From: Gelatoporia subvermispora B
Lineage: Eukaryota; Basidiomycota; Agaricomycetes; Polyporales; Gelatoporiaceae
Length of the DNA stretch: 64,000 nt
NCBI GenBank assembly: GCA_000320605.2
Contig: KB445798.1
Coordinates: 1,036,428 to 1,100,427, forward strand
Reading direction: 5' to 3'
A program made the translations under genes and the position numbers. Position 1 is the stretch's first letter. Each line of letters begins with the position of its first letter. The notes beneath the pieces were generated by a model. It made no database searches and was not told the DNA's origin. It was given only the letters and a program-made list of their open reading frames with translations. Shown here one piece after another: positions 63,113-64,000 of this stretch.

Positions 63113-64000
63113 CGCCGTGTCTCTGAGGGCATGTACAAGATTGGAGGTCGGAGCAGGAGCATACGACTGCCTTGATCAGTTTTATCTGACCGCAAGAACC
63201 TCTATCGCGTCCTCGGAATCAATGCGTCCCGATGGCGGCGACATGGGGAGCGTTCAGGACAAGTGCCGCGCTATGAGCAGACCCGGAGTTACCGTTGAGA
63301 AACCCGACCGCGTGTTACAGGCAACGTGAGATTCAAAGACGGAGGATACTTGCGGCAGGAACCTGGCCTATAGATAGAGCAGCTGCTTCGTACCATATTG
63401 CTCTCAGGAACGTAAGGAGAACTGGCGGAGGTAGGGAGATTTTCGGAAGATAAGCCTGCAACGGCTGCGGATGCGGCGTCTACGTGGGATCTCCAGCTTC
63501 TCAACGAGCGGAGGTGGATCTCGGTCCACACATTGTCTCGTAGTAGGTGTGCGTTACCCTTATATAAGATGTTGAATTTCAATTGAGTAACATGTCGTCG
63601 TTGGCGAATGTTCATCGTGTCATCACCGCGGCCTCCTGATGATGTGGCTGACAAACACACGCAAATAACTTCATGTCAGCGAGGAGACAGAATTCCGCGT
63701 AGAATGTGCGACTGTAGAGTCAGACCGCTGCTCCTTCTCGTACTACACATCAGCTATCTATCTCCCTCGGACACTACCCGACTCAAATATGAATGTGTGA
63801 ATAGCGCATGTTACCTCGACCCTCGCGTTTATGCGCCGAATCACTCAGGGCCCGCAATTCGTGGTATATAGCACTGGAGTCGACAGTAGACTCCGATCAT
63901 CATGCAAGCCGATGGTTGTGATCCAAGCCACGACACTTCGTAAGCTACGTTGCTGCGATGGAGTAACTGAGTCCAGAAGACATCGACCGTTTGTAGGATG
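63113..64000. other. Upstream of DUF6534 gene E
   Basis: A minus-strand frame at 63660-63289 (123 codons) has no recognisable motif. A TTATATAAG word (about 63560-63568, minus-strand sense) could be a TATA box if the gene E transcript starts there, some 450 bp before its ATG. Nothing else was seen. Confidence 0.35.

Overview
The window looks like nuclear DNA of an agaricomycete (wood-rot type basidiomycete). Protein-coding genes are cut by many introns of about 47-70 nt with GT-AG (a few GC-AG) borders, promoters carry CT-rich tracts, and the gene content is typical of that group: DUF6534 membrane proteins, basidiomycete-type kinase-like proteins, RING/coiled-coil proteins and acetoin-reductase-like SDRs, beside eukaryotic housekeeping genes. 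I found no bacterial, plasmid or viral genes. All gene models were spliced by eye from the sequence; phases were checked exon by exon for the genes given high confidence.

Layout. 0.5-1.1 kb: small unrecognised gene (-). 3.1-5.1 kb: DUF6534 gene A (+), between diverged direct repeats. 6.3-8.6 kb: Mo25/Hym1 scaffold (+) with a 1.1 kb first intron. 9.5-11 kb: repeat family. 11.2-12.6 kb: unrecognised, perhaps damaged gene (-). 13.3-14.6 kb: kinase-like gene (+). 17.8-18.7 kb: VAMP7-type v-SNARE (-), divergent from Sec61 beta (+, 19.2-19.5 kb). 20.9-22.9 kb and 26.4-29.4 kb: RING/coiled-coil genes 1 (-) and 2 (+). 31.8-32.5 kb: ribosomal protein uS11 (-). 33.3-33.6 kb: 72-residue cyanase-N-domain-like protein (+). 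35.1-37.3 kb: DUF6534 gene B (+). 37.7-41.3 kb: SDR array (-) with a dead middle copy. 42.3-44.3 kb: DUF6534 gene C (+). 45.45-46.79 kb: non-autonomous DNA transposon with 31-bp terminal inverted repeats and a 7-bp target duplication. 47.0-49.0 kb: GLE1 (+). 49-55.3 kb: gene-poor. 55.3-56.9 kb: RING/coiled-coil gene 3 (+). 58.1-59.9 kb and 61.0-63.1 kb: DUF6534 genes D and E (-).

How the genes relate. Core cellular genes (uS11, GLE1, Sec61 beta, VAMP7, Mo25) stand among expanding lineage-specific families: five DUF6534, three RING and two to three SDR copies. The most striking signal is splicing architecture. All five DUF6534 genes keep the same ladder of tiny exons (19, 14, 10, 18, 26, 26, 35, 25 nt), and all three RING paralogs keep a 4-nt exon at the same point of the coiled coil. 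uS11 has a start codon alone in its first exon, VAMP7 a 9-nt first coding exon, and Mo25 a 14-nt exon. Correct annotation here depends on micro-exons that ordinary gene finders tend to miss.
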